NCBI GenBank assembly: GCA_035760645.1
Contig: DASTSO010000119.1
Span: 47,033-111,032 of the forward strand
From: DASSTY01 sp035760645
Lineage (GTDB): Bacteria; Gemmatimonadota; Gemmatimonadetes; Gemmatimonadales; GWC2-71-9
DNA: 64,000 nucleotides
Direction of reading: 5' to 3'
Part shown: positions 8,765-17,584 of the stretch, piece by piece
Numbering within the stretch: the first letter of the stretch is position 1
Layout of the letters: each line of letters begins with the position of its first letter
Program-made: the position numbers and the translations under genes
Notes under the pieces: generated by a model
Databases searched by the model: none
What the model saw: only the letters and a program-made list of their open reading frames with translations
What the model was told of the DNA's origin: nothing

Positions 8765-11700
8765 TCAGGAGACTCGCTTGCGCAGGGCGGCGGCGCCGGG
8801 GCAGCCGAGGCGAGCCATGGCCTCGCACACCTCTAGGAGCACCGCACGATCTGCCCGCGCGTCAATGAGCTCGCCCACGAGGGTCTCGAGGTCACCACAC
8901 TCCCAGCGCAGTTGCGTCGTGCCGGCGAGCACGTGCCGGAGCAGACACGCGACGGGCTCCGGCGCCGTGCGGGCGAGGCCTTCCTCGCGAAGCTCATAGA
9001 ACAGCATCGTGTGCTCGCCGAGGGTGATCGGCATCGCCACGAGGAGCTCCACGACCGCCGGCAGCACTGTCCGCAGGCCGAACACCCACTCGAGCATCGC
9101 CCGCCGTTCCTCCTCACTCAGCGGGCTCGGCACACCAGTAAGCCGGTCTCGCCAGTAATCGGCGAGCCAGCGAGTCCACGCCAACTCGGCCGCATCGGCG
9201 CTGAGCTCGCGGAGCTCCCGCCCCATCGCGGCGGCCCACGCCGTGTGCGTAGCGGGGTCGGCGTCCCGAATGAACCGCTCGAGCCAACCGCCGTGCCACG
9301 GATCGGCAGACGAGTAGAGCGCCACGCCAGCGAGTCGTCCCGCAAAGTCCTCGCGACGACGCTCAAGCGCGGAGCCTATCCGCTCGTACGTCTGCTCCAG
9401 GTAGGGCTGGAGCCGCTCGAAGAGCGCGTCGTTCCAGCGCCCCCACTGCAGGTAGCCGTCCCACGCGTGGGCGGCACGATCCTCGTCCACCGTCCAATCG
9501 AATAGCGGCAGCAGCTGGCGACCAGACCATTCCGGATCAAGCGCGTAGAGAAAGTGCGCTTGGCTCGCGAAGATGATCCGGGCCCGGTCCGCACCGACGG
9601 TCGGGACTTCCAGGACATGGTCGAGCCGGTCTCGCTCGGCCGGCGGCAGGCCGGTCCACTCGTCGCCGGCCGTGTTCCGAAGGGTCTCGAGCGTCTGGAG
9701 CCAGGCCATCGCTGCCCGTCCGGCCGGGTGGTTGATGGCCAGGAACAGCCAGTCGGGACCGTCGGAGGTGCTCACCGTGTCCCCGAGGTCGTCCCGGAGC
9801 GCGAGCCGCTCCGCCATGTCGCGCACCGTGTGGAGCAGGGCGGGCGGGGCGCCCCCGTCCCCCTTCGCCGCATGGTCGAGCAGAGACGACACCTCATACG
9901 GAAATGCGTGCTCGAGGTGGCGGTGGGTCTCGAGGAGTTGAAGCACGCGGCGCCACTGGAGTTCGTCGAGCGCGGCACCGCGCCACGCCTCCAGCACCGC
10001 GGGCCAGAGCCCGGCGTCCTCCGCCTCACCGTGGTCGCGGAGCGCCTCGGCGAGCTCCCAGGACCACTCAAACGAGGCCCTGCTGGCGTCCCGCACCACC
10101 TCCAGCAGCCCGTGGCGGTCCGGCCCTTCACCCGTGCGCTGGTCACCTTGATATGCGAGCAGCCAGCCGAGCTCGGCCCTCGGCGACAGGGCCAGGAGCT
10201 CGTCGACGCCGCGCGGGCTCACCGGGATGACCGGCTGCACGCCCGACGACCAGTGGGTCAGGTCCGGGTGCTCCCGCGGCTCGAGGTCCGGGGTAGCCGC
10301 CTTGGCAGCGGCGAGGCGGTCGACTGTGATGGCGGAGTCGGGGGCCGCACGGGCCAGCCAGACGAGCAGGTTGTAGCGCTCGTACGTCTCGATCCCGGTC
10401 TCCTCGGGCGTCGTCGGCGGTTGCTCGAGGACGGGCTGCACGAGTGCGGCATCGAGGAACGCTTGGCGGGTCGCCTCGTCGGCCGCGGCATACGCGCGCG
10501 CGAGCAGGCGGAACGTCTCGTGCTTGAGCGCTGAGTCGTGGAGCCAGCCGGCCGCGAGCACGTCGGCGAGTGCCTCCGCGGGCTGGTTCGGCGCGCGCTC
10601 GGCGAGGCCGTGGATCGCCAGGCGCTTCAGGAGTGGCGACGCCGCCTCCCGCCAGAGGGTGATCCAGGCATCGGCGACCTTCGGCTCCGCGGCCAAGAGG
10701 AACTCCAGCAGATCCCGCGCGGCATCGACCACGACATCGAGGCCCGAGGGATACGGATCCTGCGGGTGTGGCTCGATTGCCGACCGGCGGAAGCTCAGCG
10801 GGTCCCATACGCCGTCCGCGGTCCCGGCGGCGACAAGCAGCACGTGCGCGCGCGTGAGGCTCTCGGTGAGGAGCATGCCGACGGTGCGATGGCATCGCGG
10901 CAGCGCGGGTAGGAAGAGGCGCTGCCAGCTCTTGCGGAGGGTATGGTCGTCCCCGGTCGGGCCGATCGAGAAGCGAAGCCGTGGTGTGACACCGGCTCCG
11001 TCCAGCCCCGGCAGCGCCGGGCCCAGGCTAGAGACCGGAGCGATCAGGTGCCCGAGGAGGAGGAGGGCTCCGGCGAGTGCCTCGGGCGGGCAGCGCCCGA
11101 GGAGCTGGCTCAGGGGGCGGGCGTCCCACTGCGGGTTCCGCGTGGTCACGAGAACCGTGATCCATCGCATGAGGAGCTCGGGCTCCGGCAGCGGGTCCAC
11201 CGCCGCCAGGTGCCAGGCGAGGCTGCGCCAGCACTGGTGCCCGAGTTGGAGATGGTGGGCGCGCAGGAGATCGAGGAGCTCGCCCGAGTGCTCGAGCATG
11301 AAGCGCTCGGCGAGCCACTGGGCGAGCTCGGCCACGGCGCCCGGGTCTGCAGTCGGTGCATTCCCGAAGAGCGGCTCGAGGACGCCGGCGTCGGCAGCGA
11401 ACGTGAGCCAGGCCGGGACGCTCGCGTGCCGCACGAAGAACGGGCGCTGGACCGGGTCGGCGAGCGCCCGCCGCAGGTAATCGACGTCGCGTCGCTCGAT
11501 CGGCGGGGCGACGCTGACCAGCGTGCGGATCCGATGCTCGTGGTCCAGCGCACCCATCGTGGCGAGGTTCGCCCAGGCCTCGAGAGCATCGCTCAAGGCG
11601 CCGTGATCCCGTGGGGCGCGGAGCGGATAGTGGACCGGCCGGATGCCGAGCTCCGCCCAGCGCGCGTCGCTACCCGGAGTCGTCAACGCGAAGCGGGCGG

Positions 11701-12346
11701 TCCCGGGCACCAGGCTCCGTGCCAGATAGCGCATCGTCGGATCGCCGTGGCTGTAGCCCACAAAGCAGACGGTGTTGTGCAGGAACAGCTCGAGCAGCAG
11801 GCGGGTGGCCCACCCCTCTGTCAGGTAGGCACGACCGAAGTCGGCGTCGGTGAGCACGAGCGGGTGGTGGGCTATATCCAGCGCGCCGTGTACGTGGATC
11901 AGGCCACGGGCCTGGCGCCCTAAGGGGAGCGCCGGCGCCGTGTACAGGGGGGCCGCGCCCGCACCGTGGCGGTCGGTGATCACGGTCGCGAAGTGCCGAT
12001 CGAAGTTCGTGGTGACGATCCGGATCCGATCCGGAGCCCCGAAGAGCCGCACGATCGCCTCGTGCATCGGGGTCGGCTTCGACGACGCCACGTCGAGCAA
12101 CTGGCGCGTGCGGCCCTGCACATCCACCCCGCGGTGCTCCGCGCGGCCGAGGTACTGGTCGAGGGGCTCTCCCGCCGTGGGAGCCCCGATCGCGGTCTCC
12201 GCGACCTGTCTGGCAAGCCGCTCGAAATCCGGGAGGTTCGAGGGAGAGCCCATGGAGACGCCGGCGCCGGCGAACACAACGAGGCGCCCCTCTTGGAGCG
12301 CCTCGAGCAGATCGTCGGGAAGGTCCACCTCGGTCGTGACGAACAC
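8765..12346 (-). CDS. SIR2-domain defence protein with DUF4020-like C-terminus
   Basis: Protein of 1193 residues. N-terminal SIR2-like NAD-binding domain (about 1-250): GAGVS (27-31), NLPDF, TTNFD (Asn114, Asp116), and HVHGALD with catalytic-type His153, then GYSHGDPTMRYLA. The remaining 900 residues are alpha-helical, repeat-like; the last 120 resemble DUF4020 (my recollection of the family). Large SIR2 fusions of this layout act in anti-phage defence by depleting NAD when a phage is sensed by the long C-terminal region; that role is family knowledge, not seen here. Single gene, no partner. It lies 650 bp from a tRNA-Cys fragment, a typical site for mobile defence genes. Confidence 0.85.
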   Translation of the reverse strand: MFVTTEVDLPDDLLEALQEGRLVVFAGAGVSMGSPSNLPDFERLARQVAETAIGAPTAGEPLDQYLGRAEHRGVDVQGRTRQLLDVASSKPTPMHEAIVRLFGAPDRIRIVTTNFDRHFATVITDRHGAGAAPLYTAPALPLGRQARGLIHVHGALDIAHHPLVLTDADFGRAYLTEGWATRLLLELFLHNTVCFVGYSHGDPTMRYLARSLVPGTARFALTTPGSDARWAELGIRPVHYPLRAPRDHGALSDALEAWANLATMGALDHEHRIRTLVSVAPPIERRDVDYLRRALADPVQRPFFVRHASVPAWLTFAADAGVLEPLFGNAPTADPGAVAELAQWLAERFMLEHSGELLDLLRAHHLQLGHQCWRSLAWHLAAVDPLPEPELLMRWITVLVTTRNPQWDARPLSQLLGRCPPEALAGALLLLGHLIAPVSSLGPALPGLDGAGVTPRLRFSIGPTGDDHTLRKSWQRLFLPALPRCHRTVGMLLTESLTRAHVLLVAAGTADGVWDPLSFRRSAIEPHPQDPYPSGLDVVVDAARDLLEFLLAAEPKVADAWITLWREAASPLLKRLAIHGLAERAPNQPAEALADVLAAGWLHDSALKHETFRLLARAYAAADEATRQAFLDAALVQPVLEQPPTTPEETGIETYERYNLLVWLARAAPDSAITVDRLAAAKAATPDLEPREHPDLTHWSSGVQPVIPVSPRGVDELLALSPRAELGWLLAYQGDQRTGEGPDRHGLLEVVRDASRASFEWSWELAEALRDHGEAEDAGLWPAVLEAWRGAALDELQWRRVLQLLETHRHLEHAFPYEVSSLLDHAAKGDGGAPPALLHTVRDMAERLALRDDLGDTVSTSDGPDWLFLAINHPAGRAAMAWLQTLETLRNTAGDEWTGLPPAERDRLDHVLEVPTVGADRARIIFASQAHFLYALDPEWSGRQLLPLFDWTVDEDRAAHAWDGYLQWGRWNDALFERLQPYLEQTYERIGSALERRREDFAGRLAGVALYSSADPWHGGWLERFIRDADPATHTAWAAAMGRELRELSADAAELAWTRWLADYWRDRLTGVPSPLSEEERRAMLEWVFGLRTVLPAVVELLVAMPITLGEHTMLFYELREEGLARTAPEPVACLLRHVLAGTTQLRWECGDLETLVGELIDARADRAVLLEVCEAMARLGCPGAAALRKRVS

Positions 12347-12997
12347 GCACGGAATCTATCTGCCCCCGAGACCTTGGCTAGCCGAAGCCCCCGGCCCGCG
12401 AAGCGGGCCGCCTCTAGACGTGCCGGATGGCAGCTGCCGAGGAACTGAAGCGGAAAACACCCGGCAGGTTGACGCGGGAACAGGCGAGAGCGTGAGCCGA
12501 GCGGCCCCTCGCGGCCGCAAGGATGGCTCGGGCTCGGTCGCCACTAGCGGAGCAGCCGGACCCCGTCGCGGCGGACGCGCTCCTGGCGCGGATGCCTCGA
12601 GCAACCCTCAGGGCAGGGGCAAGTCCGAGCTGCCCCGATTCGACGAGGGGAGCCCGGAGCAATCGGTGCTGGTCGGCACGCTCGCTGCCGAGGAAGCCAC
12701 TCCTCCGCGCCCTCCCAGCAGCAGGCGGTCCGGTGTTAGCATTTCCGTGGGTCGTTTCAGAGTCGGCTACGGGACGTGCGCTCAGTCGCCGGTACCGGAC
12801 CTTGGGTCGCGACACTGCCCTTCGCCGGCTGGGGTACCGGTGGGACTCGCCCTCAATCTGCCGTCCGAATGTGCCCGGAGCGAGTGCCGGGCCGAGCCCC
12901 TAGCCGAGTGACAAGTGACAGCGCGATGGCCACCGGTGGCCCGTCGAAGTCTCCTCTAAACGCTTGGTATTAGTGGCCATCGGAAATGGGCGCCCGT
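12347..12997. other. Intergenic region, 651 bp, no convincing gene
   Basis: Open frames on both strands have arginine/serine-rich, shadow-like translations and no ribosome-binding sites. A small perfect hairpin GGCCCGC-GAA-GCGGGCC is at 12393-12409. This region separates the SIR2 gene from the tRNA-Cys fragment and probably contains the outer end of an integrated block. Confidence 0.4.
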
Positions 12998-13049
12998 CGG
13001 CGAAAGGTCTGCAAAACCTCCATCACCGGTTCGACTCCGGTCGGCGCCT
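12998..13049 (+). tRNA. tRNA-Cys (GCA), 3' part only or degenerate
   Basis: Anticodon arm AGGT-CTGCAAA-ACCT (anticodon GCA at 13011-13013), T-arm ACCGG-TTCGACT-CCGGT (13025-13041), 3' acceptor strand CGGCGCC (13042-13048) and discriminator T are all present; CCA is not encoded. The matching 5' strand GGCGCCG is absent at the correct distance: the only near match (GGCGCCC at 12989) leaves just 8 bases for the D region, and upstream GTGGCC would force a 20-base D loop. I read it as the 3' half of a tRNA-Cys gene, such as remains at the far end of an element integrated in a tRNA. Confidence 0.6.
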
Positions 13050-13066
13050 CTCGATTTCGCATCAGC

Positions 13067-13106
13067 CCAACCGCCCGTGCCAGAGCTACCTGGCACGGGC
13101 GGTTGG
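13067..13106 (+). terminator. Hairpin after tRNA-Cys fragment
   Basis: Perfect 16-bp stem: 13067-13082 (CCAACCGCCCGTGCCA) pairs with 13091-13106, 8-base loop. It starts 18 bp past the tRNA 3' end and is probably the original tRNA-Cys terminator; no T run follows. Confidence 0.65.
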
Positions 13107-13423
13107 CGCGTTCAGCCCCCGCGAGTCTCACTCCGCGAGTGACAGGATGAGTGACGAGACGCGGACCGCCCGACAGGCCGTGCCTGGGCGCGATGGCCCT
13201 GGGCGGTCTCGCTGGGCGCTGCGGGTGCACGGCGCCTCCACGGATGTGGTGGCGGGGCGGTCGGGGCGGGAGCCTCCCGCGGTGTCACGGATGCCTCTCA
13301 TCGCACGTCATGCTGGTGCAGAGCAGGTTCGATCCGCTTCATCTCGTAGCGCGACTCGGAGCGCGCCGTGTGCCGTCGTGCGCGACGGACGACCGGGAGC
13401 TTCTTCACCGAAAGGGGAACAGC

Positions 13424-14575
13424 GTGCCAGCTCGACTTCTCTTCCGCCGGGCCGCGCTGGCCGTAGCCTGTTGTGCCATCGCCGCGACGCGGACGACGAA
13501 TGCGCAGAGCGCGCAGGGCGCGCAGAGCGGGCAGAGCGCCCAACGCGCGGAGTCCCCGCGACGCGCGGTGGCCCGCGTCCTGGCGGCGGCCGACGCCATC
13601 ACGGCGCCCGGCGGCGTCGATACCCTCGCGCGGGTGGAGCTCGGCGGCATCCCGCAGTGGATCTCCGTGCGCGGCCGGGACCGGCGCAATCCGGTCCTGC
13701 TCTTCCTCCATGGCGGTCCGGGTTTCCCGACCATGCCGGTGAGTCACCGCTGGCAGGGGCCGTGGGAGGAATACTTCACGGTGGTGCAGTGGGACCAGCG
13801 CGGCGCCGGCAAGACTTACGCGGCGAGCGACCCGGCGGCGGTGCGGCCGACGCTCACCATACCGCGCATGATCGCCGATGCCGAGGAGCTGGTGCGCCAC
13901 CTGCGCACGCGCTACGGCCAGGAGCGGATCGTCCTGGTGGGACACTCATGGGGGACCGTGCTCGGCGTCGAGCTGGCGCGGCGGCATCCGGAGTGGTTCT
14001 CGGTCTACGTCGGCATCGGCCAGGGGGTGGATGTCCCCGCGCAGGAGCGGATGGGCTACGAGGCGCTGCTGGACAGCGCCGCGCGCGCGCGCGACACCGT
14101 GGCCCTCGCCGAGCTGCGCGCGCTGGCGCCCTACCCCGAGCGCGACGGCACCATGCCCGTCGCGAAGCTCTACGTCGAGCGCAAGTGGATGCGCGCCTAC
14201 GGCGGCTACAACTACCAGCATCCCGAGGGCGACCACTACGCCGATTTCGTCGCGATGAGCCCCGCCTACACCGACGCCGAGATAGCGACGCTCGGCCCGG
14301 CCATCGAGTTCGGCTTCCGGGCGCTCTGGCCGCAGCTCCAGGCGTACAACTTCTGGGACGTGACCGAGCTCCGCGTGCCGGTGGTGCTGTTCCACGGCAC
14401 CCACGATCTCACGACACCGCTGGTGCTCGCCGAGCGCTGGCTCGACCGCCTGCACGCGCCGTCGAAGGCGCTCGTCCGCTTCGAGCAATCGGCGCACATG
14501 GTGATGATGGAGGAGCCGGGCAAGCTGTTCTTCCACCTGGTGCGCGACGTGCGCCCGCTGGCCTCCCGGCCGTAG
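13424..14575 (+). CDS. Secreted alpha/beta hydrolase, proline iminopeptidase type (S33)
   Basis: Protein of 383 residues. GTG 13424 is chosen because AAGGGG lies 6-7 bases upstream and it gives a Sec signal peptide (MPARLLFRRAALAVACC, cleavage after TTNAQ). Oxyanion motif HGGPGFP, then WDQRGAGKTY, nucleophile elbow GHSWG (Ser175), acid in HGTHDLTTP and His in QSAHMVMMEEPG: a full catalytic triad in S33 order. S33 enzymes remove N-terminal proline from peptides, but relatives hydrolyse esters and amides; substrate unknown. Periplasmic. It is the first intact gene right of the tRNA fragment. Confidence 0.85.
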   Translation: MPARLLFRRAALAVACCAIAATRTTNAQSAQGAQSGQSAQRAESPRRAVARVLAAADAITAPGGVDTLARVELGGIPQWISVRGRDRRNPVLLFLHGGPGFPTMPVSHRWQGPWEEYFTVVQWDQRGAGKTYAASDPAAVRPTLTIPRMIADAEELVRHLRTRYGQERIVLVGHSWGTVLGVELARRHPEWFSVYVGIGQGVDVPAQERMGYEALLDSAARARDTVALAELRALAPYPERDGTMPVAKLYVERKWMRAYGGYNYQHPEGDHYADFVAMSPAYTDAEIATLGPAIEFGFRALWPQLQAYNFWDVTELRVPVVLFHGTHDLTTPLVLAERWLDRLHAPSKALVRFEQSAHMVMMEEPGKLFFHLVRDVRPLASRP

Positions 14576-14659
14576 CCGTCCCGCGCCGCGGATGGTCCGC
14601 GAGCAGGCGCCCGGCGGTGGCGGCGGCGCACCATACCTTGGACTCGACGGGAGGGCTGC

Positions 14660-15139
14660 ATGAGCGTGAAGGAGCACCGGTACATGGTGGCGGTGGAGTG
14701 GACGGGCAATACGGGGGCAGGCACGACGGGATACCGCGCCTACGAGCGGTCGCACGAGATCTCCACACCGGGTGCGCCGAAGCCCGCCATCCCGGGCTCG
14801 TCGGACCCGGCGTTTCGCGGCGACCGCTCGCGGTGGAATCCTGAGGAGCTCCTCGTCGCCTCACTCTCAGCCTGCCACAAACTGTGGTACCTGCACCTGT
14901 GTGCCGAAGCCGGCGTGGTGGTCACCGGCTATGTGGACCGCGCCGAGGGATGGATGGTCGAGGAGGACGGGGGCGGCCGCTTTCGTCGCGTCGTGCTGCG
15001 CCCGGTGGTGACGCTCGCGCCCGGCAGCGATGCGGAACGCGCCCGCACGCTTCACCGCGAGGCCCACCGACGCTGCTACATCGCCACCTCGGTCAACTTC
15101 CCTGTCGAGCACGAGCCCGAGATCCGCTCGACCCGCTGA
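14660..15139 (+). CDS. OsmC-family protein (peroxide/redox)
   Basis: Protein of 159 residues; Shine-Dalgarno GGGAGG just upstream and a TACCTTGG promoter box at 14634-14641. Features of the OsmC/Ohr fold: PEELLVASLSACHKLWYLH (first redox Cys in the central helix), a further Cys in HLCAEAG, and a C-terminal RRCYIATSVNFPVE where family members carry the second Cys. OsmC proteins reduce organic hydroperoxides with a Cys pair. Cytoplasmic. Unusual only in the extra Cys. Followed closely by a DUF1272 gene. Confidence 0.85.
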   Translation: MSVKEHRYMVAVEWTGNTGAGTTGYRAYERSHEISTPGAPKPAIPGSSDPAFRGDRSRWNPEELLVASLSACHKLWYLHLCAEAGVVVTGYVDRAEGWMVEEDGGGRFRRVVLRPVVTLAPGSDAERARTLHREAHRRCYIATSVNFPVEHEPEIRSTR

Positions 15140-15219
15140 CCGGGACCACCGGCCAGCCCTCCGGGGCAGCCTGCAACCCGACCACATCGAAGACCACATC
15201 GAAGTCCCAGGAGACCCGT

Positions 15220-15399
15220 ATGCCTCTGGAGATGCGCGAGCGCTGCGAGCGGTGCGGCCAGGCCCTCGAACTCGACGGCCCGGCCTCCATCTGCAGCTAC
15301 GAATGCACGTTCTGCAACGCGTGCGCTGAGGCCATGGCCGGCGTCTGTCCGAACTGTGGCGGGGAGCTCGTCGCCCGGCCCCGGCGCCGGTCTGCGTGA
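15220..15399 (+). CDS. DUF1272 small zinc-ribbon-like protein
   Basis: Protein of 59 residues; Shine-Dalgarno AGGAG is 5 bases upstream. Cys pattern CERCG, CSYECTFCNACAE, CPNCGGELV is characteristic of DUF1272, a small probable zinc-binding protein found across bacteria. Function unknown. It lies 80 bp after the OsmC gene and may be co-transcribed with it. Confidence 0.85.
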   Translation: MPLEMRERCERCGQALELDGPASICSYECTFCNACAEAMAGVCPNCGGELVARPRRRSA

Positions 15400-15506
15400 C
15401 CCTGCCGTCGTTTCGGGCCGCGCTCCTCAGGTTGGCGTCGACACCGGCCCACGTACGGTTCCCCACCGCGCGCCGGGCACGCGGAGCCGAGGGGCGCTGC
15501 GACGGC

Positions 15507-15595
15507 CCGCCGGGTACCCGGCGGACCGCCACGCTCGGCTCACCACGGGTGGTAAGTGGACAAGGGCGCCCCCACATCTCGCGTGGGGGGCTCTC
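15507..15595 (+). promoter_or_regulatory. Palindrome and Shine-Dalgarno hairpin upstream of lysE
   Basis: An 18-bp perfect palindrome CCGCCGGGTACCCGGCGG is at 15507-15524, a candidate operator. Nearer the start, CCCCCAC (15569-15575) pairs with GTGGGGG (15583-15589), burying the G-rich ribosome-binding site of the gene at 15596. This could allow control of translation; no known riboswitch was recognised. Confidence 0.4.
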
Positions 15596-15745
15596 ATGCC
15601 GACTCTCGATGCCGCCTGGCCGCACGCGCCGGGTGGCGACATCCTCATCTACATCACGGCCGTCATCGTCCTGCTCGGCTCGCCGGGCCCCGGCATCGCC
15701 GCCCTGCTCGCCGTCGGACGGGAGCGCGGTCTCGCCGGCGCCCTG
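15596..15745 (+). pseudogene. LysE-family exporter, 5' part, interrupted by IS
   Basis: Fifty codons from ATG 15596: DILIYITAVIVLLGSPGPGI is the LysE/RhtB first membrane helix with its GPG motif, then RERGLAGAL. At 15746 the frame runs into the insertion sequence and stops at TAA 15758. The rest of the gene resumes at 16614. Removing the IS and one CTG copy joins GLAGAL to RFYLGMQLG in frame, showing a recent disruption. Confidence 0.85.
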
Positions 15746-16613
15746 GAGGTCGTTTCATAACCGCCGCTGGGCGGCGGCGTAGATTGCGGGCAGGTGGTTT
15801 GATGGAGCTGCCCGATGGCCTTTCTCACCGATGCCCAATGGGCGCGCATCGCGCCCTTGCTGCCCCCGCCGCGCCCGCACCCGCGCGGCGGCCGCCCGTG
15901 GGCCGATGACCGGGCGTGCCTCGAAGGCATTCTCTGGATCCTGCGCACCGGCGCCCGCTGGCGCGACTTACCACGGACCTACCCGAGCCCGGCGACCTGT
16001 TGGCGGCGCCTCGCGCGCTGGGAGGCCGAGGATCGCTGGAAGCGGATCTGGCGCGCGTTCCTCGGCCAGCTGGATCAGCGGGGGCTGCTCGGCTGGGAAG
16101 AATGCTTCCTCGACGGCACCTTTGCGCCGGCGAAAAAAGGGGGCCCGCCGTCGGCACGACCCGCAAGGGTAAGGGCACGAAGCTCATGGTACTGGTCGAG
16201 CGCGCGGGTCTACCTCTCGGAGTTTGCCTCGACGCTGCCACGGTGGCCGAGGTCAGCCTCGCCGAAGCGACGCTCGCCACGGTCGCGGTCCCGCGCGGCG
16301 GCCCCGGGCACCCGAAGGTGAAGCCCGTGCGCATCATCGCCGACCGGGGCTACGAGAGCCGCGCCCTCTGGCAGCGCCTGCGGCGACGGGGGATCGATCT
16401 CATCGTGCCGCATCGGCGGCAGATCATCCACCGCTTCCAGGACGGCCGGAAGCTCCGACGCTATCGCCGACGCTACATCGTCGAGCGCACGATCAGCTGG
16501 CTGCTGAGCTTCCGCCGGCTGCTCGTCCGCCATGAGCACCGGATCGAGCTCTACCGCGCCTTCGTGCACGTCGCCTGCCTCTGGATCGTGCTCAGGCGGT
16601 TATGAAACGACTA
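15746..16613 (+). mobile_element. IS5-family insertion sequence, 868 bp
   Basis: Ends share a 17-bp inverted repeat GTCGTTTCATAACCGCC (15749-15765; complement at 16595-16611). Flanking CTG at 15743-15745 and 16614-16616 looks like a 3-bp target duplication, as in several IS5 subgroups. The extreme terminal bases differ slightly (GAG versus TA), so the exact ends may be off by a base or two. One transposase gene read by frameshifting is inside. It splits a lysE gene. Confidence 0.85.
15815..16605 (+). CDS. IS5-family transposase made by -1 frameshift
   Basis: The zero frame starts at ATG 15815 (MAFLTDAQWARIAPLLPPP, the DUF4096-type N-domain) and would run to 16321. The conserved catalytic part continues in the -1 frame from about 16135: FLDGTFAPAKK/G joins GPAVGTTRKGKGTKLMVLV. 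Slippage site is the A6-G5 run in GCGAAAAAAGGGGGC (16128-16143). DDE residues: Asp in FLDGTF, Asp in IIADRGYES, Glu in VERTISWLLSFRRL. The fused product is about 263 residues, normal for the group, so the element may be active. The end overlaps the right inverted repeat. Confidence 0.85.
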
Positions 16614-17102
16614 CTGCGGTTCTACCTCGGCATGCAGCTCGGGCTCGCGATCGCGGCCGGGCTGAGCGTCGCCGGACTCGCCGCGGCGCTCCGCGCCGTT
16701 CCGCTGGCCGCAACGGCGCTCACGCTGATCGGGGCCGCGTACCTGGCCTGGCTCGCGTGGAGCATCGCCACCGCCCCCGTCGGCTCGCCCACGGCATCCG
16801 GAGCGGTGGCGTCGGCCTGGGGCGGTTTCCTTCTCGGGGCCGCGAACCCGAAGGTGTATCTCGCGCTCGTGTCGCTCTTCGCCTCGTTCCGTCTGGTCGC
16901 GGCGGGTGGCGCGACGGCCGAGTACCACGATGCGCTCCTCAAGTGGGCGCTCTGCATCGGGGTCACGGCGGTCGTGGACCTCGGCTGGCTCGGCGTCGGC
17001 GTGGGGCTCGGACGCGTGGCGCTTTCCCCGCGGGCGGAGCGCGTGCTCAACGTCGTCATGGGCGGGACGATCGTCCTCGCCGCCGCGGCCGCACTCCGCT
17101 GA
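16614..17102 (+). pseudogene. LysE-family exporter, 3' part
   Basis: Continues the interrupted exporter: RFYLGMQLGLAIAAGL, then LTLIGAAYLAWLAWSI, GFLLGAANPKVYLALVSLF (the ANPK motif of LysE/RhtB) and two C-terminal helices to a stop at 17102. A fortuitous ATG at 16602 inside the IS end could start a truncated product lacking the first helix, unlikely to transport. The intact protein would have had six membrane helices and exported amino acids or similar small molecules. Confidence 0.85.
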
Positions 17103-17179
17103 GCGGCGATCAGGCGACACCCCGTCCGATGACGTATCCCATCACCGACGTATTCCATCAGCGACTCCGGAGCGACCCG

Positions 17180-17584
17180 ATGCCGCATCCGACCGACCCG
17201 AACCGCCCGTCGCAGGACCGGACGGACGATGCCGCGACCGACGCCACGGAGCGGCTCTTCTCCTACGGCACGCTGCGGCAGGAGCGGGTCCAGCGCGAGA
17301 CATTCGGACGTCTGCTCGCAGGGACGGCCGACGCGCTCGTCGGCTTCACCCGCCGCCTGCTTCCGATCGAGGACCCGGCCGTCGTCGCCCGGAGCGGGAA
17401 GACGCACCATCCGATCGTGAGCCGCAGCGACGACCCGGCCGACCAGGTGCCGGGCACCGTCTTCGCGATCACGCCGGCCGAGCTCGCGGCGGCGGACCGC
17501 TACGAGGTCGCCGCGTACGAGCGCGTGCGGGTGGTGCTCGCGTCGGGGATCCCGGCGTGGGTGTACATTCAGCGCGAGGCGTAA
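17180..17584 (+). CDS. AIG2/gamma-glutamylcyclotransferase-like protein
   Basis: Protein of 134 residues; ATG 17180 is preferred over ATG 17129 because GGAG is 7 bases upstream. LFSYGTLRQ (about residue 32) is the substrate-loop motif YGTL/YGSL and DRYEVAAYERVRV carries the catalytic-type Glu of the GGCT-like fold. Family members cleave gamma-glutamyl amides to 5-oxoproline, though many bacterial AIG2-like proteins are uncharacterised. Cytoplasmic. Stands alone between the split lysE gene and a membrane protein. Confidence 0.8.
   Translation: MPHPTDPNRPSQDRTDDAATDATERLFSYGTLRQERVQRETFGRLLAGTADALVGFTRRLLPIEDPAVVARSGKTHHPIVSRSDDPADQVPGTVFAITPAELAAADRYEVAAYERVRVVLASGIPAWVYIQREA

Noticed and set aside
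12414..12815. Possible small minus-strand gene upstream of the SIR2 gene
   Set aside because: No Shine-Dalgarno, arginine-rich shadow-like translation, and an equally long plus-strand frame across the same bases; cannot be supported.
12975..13049. Complete tRNA gene of normal length
   Set aside because: Folding from 12975 gives only three Watson-Crick pairs and one wobble in the acceptor stem and no D stem, so only the 3' part is supported.
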